From an uncultured Oscillospiraceae bacterium (lineage in GTDB: Bacteria; Bacillota; Clostridia; Oscillospirales; Oscillospiraceae), in contig CAJUQD010000040.1 of NCBI GenBank assembly GCA_910588105.1, positions 1 to 23,001 of the forward strand: a stretch of 23,001 nt of DNA, in the 5' to 3' direction. This document shows, one piece after another, positions 21,620 through 23,001 of the stretch (position 1 is its first letter; every line of letters starts with the position of its first letter). Position numbers and translations under genes: made by a program. The notes beneath the pieces are model-generated. The model did not search any database and was not told where the DNA came from. It saw only the letters and a list, made by a program, of their open reading frames with translations.

Positions 21620-22489
21620 GTGCTTTGCCTTTCTATCTCGTTGCCTGCCTTTGCGATGTCCGATTCAGCTGATGATTTAGATTATAGTGAGGCTTACATT
21701 TATTTTTCTGAGCAGCTGGCTGAAAAAGGAGTTTCTGCCAACACCTGTCTCGAAGATTTCATTGAAGGTTATGAACACACCGCTGGTAGTTCGCTTCCGT
21801 CTTATGTTACTTCTTTAATTGAAGAAGAAGTAGCTTTTGCCTCAGCCCTTGAAGTAACAGTAACGAATAATCTGCAATACGCTCCAGCATTGCCTGATGA
21901 AGCCTCCCAAGGCTCTGGCATTGATCCATATAGTATCGGAGACAGTTGGTATGACAATATAGGCGTCTCGAATCCGCAACTTCCGCAGCGGGCATCCTAC
22001 AATAGGTATAATATTTTGTCAACTGTACAAAAAGGGGATATTATACATGAAACAACTGGCGGTATTGCAGCTCTGACTGGTCACATTGCAATTGTGCAAG
22101 GGAAGTATTATGACACAAATTACGGACAGTATTATATCAGAACAATAGAAGCTGTCTGGGACAGAGTTGTTTATGGTGTTTTGGATGATACACGGTATCA
22201 AAATCGTGGAGACGAAGTGTATTATGTTACAAGTGCTAATGCAACGCAAAAAGCACGTGCAGTGGATTTCTGCATTGGGCAACTTGGTAAGCCTTGGTCA
22301 CTTGAAATGCCTCTCCTTTCCGAATGTGCTTATGAGAGTACTACAGAAAACTGGTATTGCTCTGAGTTGGTTTGGGCTGCCTATTATAATCAAAATATCA
22401 ACCTTCATGGATTAACAATCCCAAGACATATCTATACACCCAGTGCACTTGCGGGTAGTTCAATGCTTACCTATAGAAACGTGGAATAA
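21620..22489 (+). CDS. YiiX-like papain-fold hydrolase, secreted; signal peptide frameshifted
   Basis: A cysteine hydrolase of the permuted papain type (YiiX/NlpC-P60-like). Numbered from GTG 21620, TGHIAIV has the candidate catalytic His155, IEAVW the acidic E177, and NWYCSELVWAAYY the nucleophile Cys247. Such enzymes cleave amide bonds in peptidoglycan, peptides or lipids; the substrate here is unknown. The natural start is almost certainly ATG 21588, with AAGGAG in front, but that frame hits TAA after six codons. The adjacent frame reads KKICSLILVFVLCLSISLPAFA, a textbook signal peptide, into the mature protein. One extra A in the A6 tract after the ATG would restore a protein of about 300 residues. 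As written, only a start at GTG 21620, lacking a ribosome site and half the signal, remains. Confidence 0.82.
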   Translation: MLCLSISLPAFAMSDSADDLDYSEAYIYFSEQLAEKGVSANTCLEDFIEGYEHTAGSSLPSYVTSLIEEEVAFASALEVTVTNNLQYAPALPDEASQGSGIDPYSIGDSWYDNIGVSNPQLPQRASYNRYNILSTVQKGDIIHETTGGIAALTGHIAIVQGKYYDTNYGQYYIRTIEAVWDRVVYGVLDDTRYQNRGDEVYYVTSANATQKARAVDFCIGQLGKPWSLEMPLLSECAYESTTENWYCSELVWAAYYNQNINLHGLTIPRHIYTPSALAGSSMLTYRNVE

Positions 22490-22493
22490 AGCA

Positions 22494-22913
22494 ATGAGTA
22501 TTTTTAATCAGATTAGGGAAAACAAGTACTATCGAACGTTTTCATTAATATATTTAGGAGTTTGGCTGTTTTCTGTGATTGTATTTTGGATTTTCTGCAA
22601 AAGTGCAGCGGCGCTAATCGTTATCATTTTTGAATACCTGATGCTTCCAGCGTTATCATTCATTTTATCGCTCTGCGTAGGGAAAAAAGCTGGGTTTAAA
22701 AATTACAGTTTGGTTGCTCCGTTTGTTTTTGGCCTTATGCAGTTGCTCTGGAAACTTACTGCAATTACTTTGCCTCAGGTTTTGGCAATGGGTTATGGAG
22801 CAAAACCAGACATTAAAGAGTTCTTTATGGTTGTGATTATCTCAGCCATAGGATTGACTATTGGGTGCGGAGTGAGGTATCTAAAATCCAAAGCGAAGGG
22901 TTCAAACACCTAA
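22494..22913 (+). CDS. Small polytopic membrane protein
   Basis: A 139-residue membrane protein with about four transmembrane helices: FSLIYLGVWLFSVIVFWIF (about 16-34), ALIVIIFEYLMLPALSFILS (40-59), SLVAPFVFGLMQLLWKL (71-87) and FFMVVIISAIGLTIGC (109-124). The N-terminus is short and cytoplasmic, and the C-terminus is Lys-rich. I do not recognise the family. It starts 4 bases after the hydrolase stop with only a weak TGGA site, so it depends on the hydrolase transcript. A role in immunity, transport or anchoring for the hydrolase is possible but unsupported. Confidence 0.75.
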   Translation: MSIFNQIRENKYYRTFSLIYLGVWLFSVIVFWIFCKSAAALIVIIFEYLMLPALSFILSLCVGKKAGFKNYSLVAPFVFGLMQLLWKLTAITLPQVLAMGYGAKPDIKEFFMVVIISAIGLTIGCGVRYLKSKAKGSNT

Positions 22914-22945
22914 TAACATTTTTGTGTCCATAAGGAATACTACAA

Positions 22946-22990
22946 AAAGCACCCCCTGCGCTCAACGAACATGAGCGCAGGGGGCGCTTT
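22946..22990 (+). terminator. Long GC-rich terminator hairpin at the right edge
   Basis: A 13-bp perfect stem (22952-22964 with 22972-22984), extended by five more pairs across one mismatch to AAAGC/GCTTT. It follows the membrane-protein gene by about 30 bases. The T-run is short (TTT). Confidence 0.7.
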
Positions 22991-23001
22991 GCCTTACCTC
23001 T

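Overview
The window looks like part of a mobile element (integrative/conjugative element, plasmid or prophage-like island) in a gut-type Clostridia genome, probably Oscillospiraceae-like. The grounds are strong AGGAGG-type ribosome sites, many protein families typical of Clostridia elements (DUF4317, DUF6465, DUF3268, DUF3788, a YolD-like protein beside a Y-family polymerase), and tightly packed genes. The host assignment is inference from protein resemblance. No integrase, relaxase, tRNA, rRNA or CRISPR array is visible.

Layout. (1) 1-4300, plus strand: a Y-family DNA polymerase gene that has lost its extreme 5' end at a perfect hairpin, its YolD-like partner, a DUF4317 gene, an AT-richer DUF3788 gene and a small Lys/Ala-rich DUF6465 gene with a clear sigma-A promoter. 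(2) 4371-18171, minus strand: about 20 GC-rich genes, nearly all touching or overlapping, transcribed from about 18.4 kb down to 4.4 kb. In transcription order they are an SF2 helicase with an inserted zinc ribbon, a DnaN-like sliding clamp, a DUF3268 zinc-finger protein, several small unrecognised proteins, a protein with only sigma region 2, a RavA-like MoxR AAA+ ATPase, SSB, a DUF4160 pair, a 57-residue protein, a ViaA-like VWA protein, a Cys-rich protein, and a DUF3990/DUF3791-like pair. (3) 18.4-22.9 kb, plus strand, visibly AT-richer: an XRE regulator, an ECF sigma factor with an overlapping anti-sigma gene, a small secreted protein, a YiiX-like papain-fold hydrolase with a frameshift in its signal peptide, and a four-helix membrane protein.

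How the genes may work together. Helicase, clamp, SSB and the Y polymerase form a replication or repair toolkit. The MoxR ATPase and VWA protein are a likely chaperone pair, separated by a small self-contained cassette with its own promoter and terminator (89-aa protein plus DUF4160). The helicase operon is preceded by a leader that holds a short ORF ending inside an intrinsic terminator, which resembles an attenuator. The right-hand AT-rich block reads as a separate envelope-related regulon under the ECF sigma/anti-sigma pair.

Points most worth a second look: the leader/attenuator at 18203-18378, the MoxR-VWA pair embedded in a replication operon, an in-frame stop that splits a Cys-rich gene at 12954, an A-tract frameshift at 21588-21604, and the truncated polymerase at the left edge.
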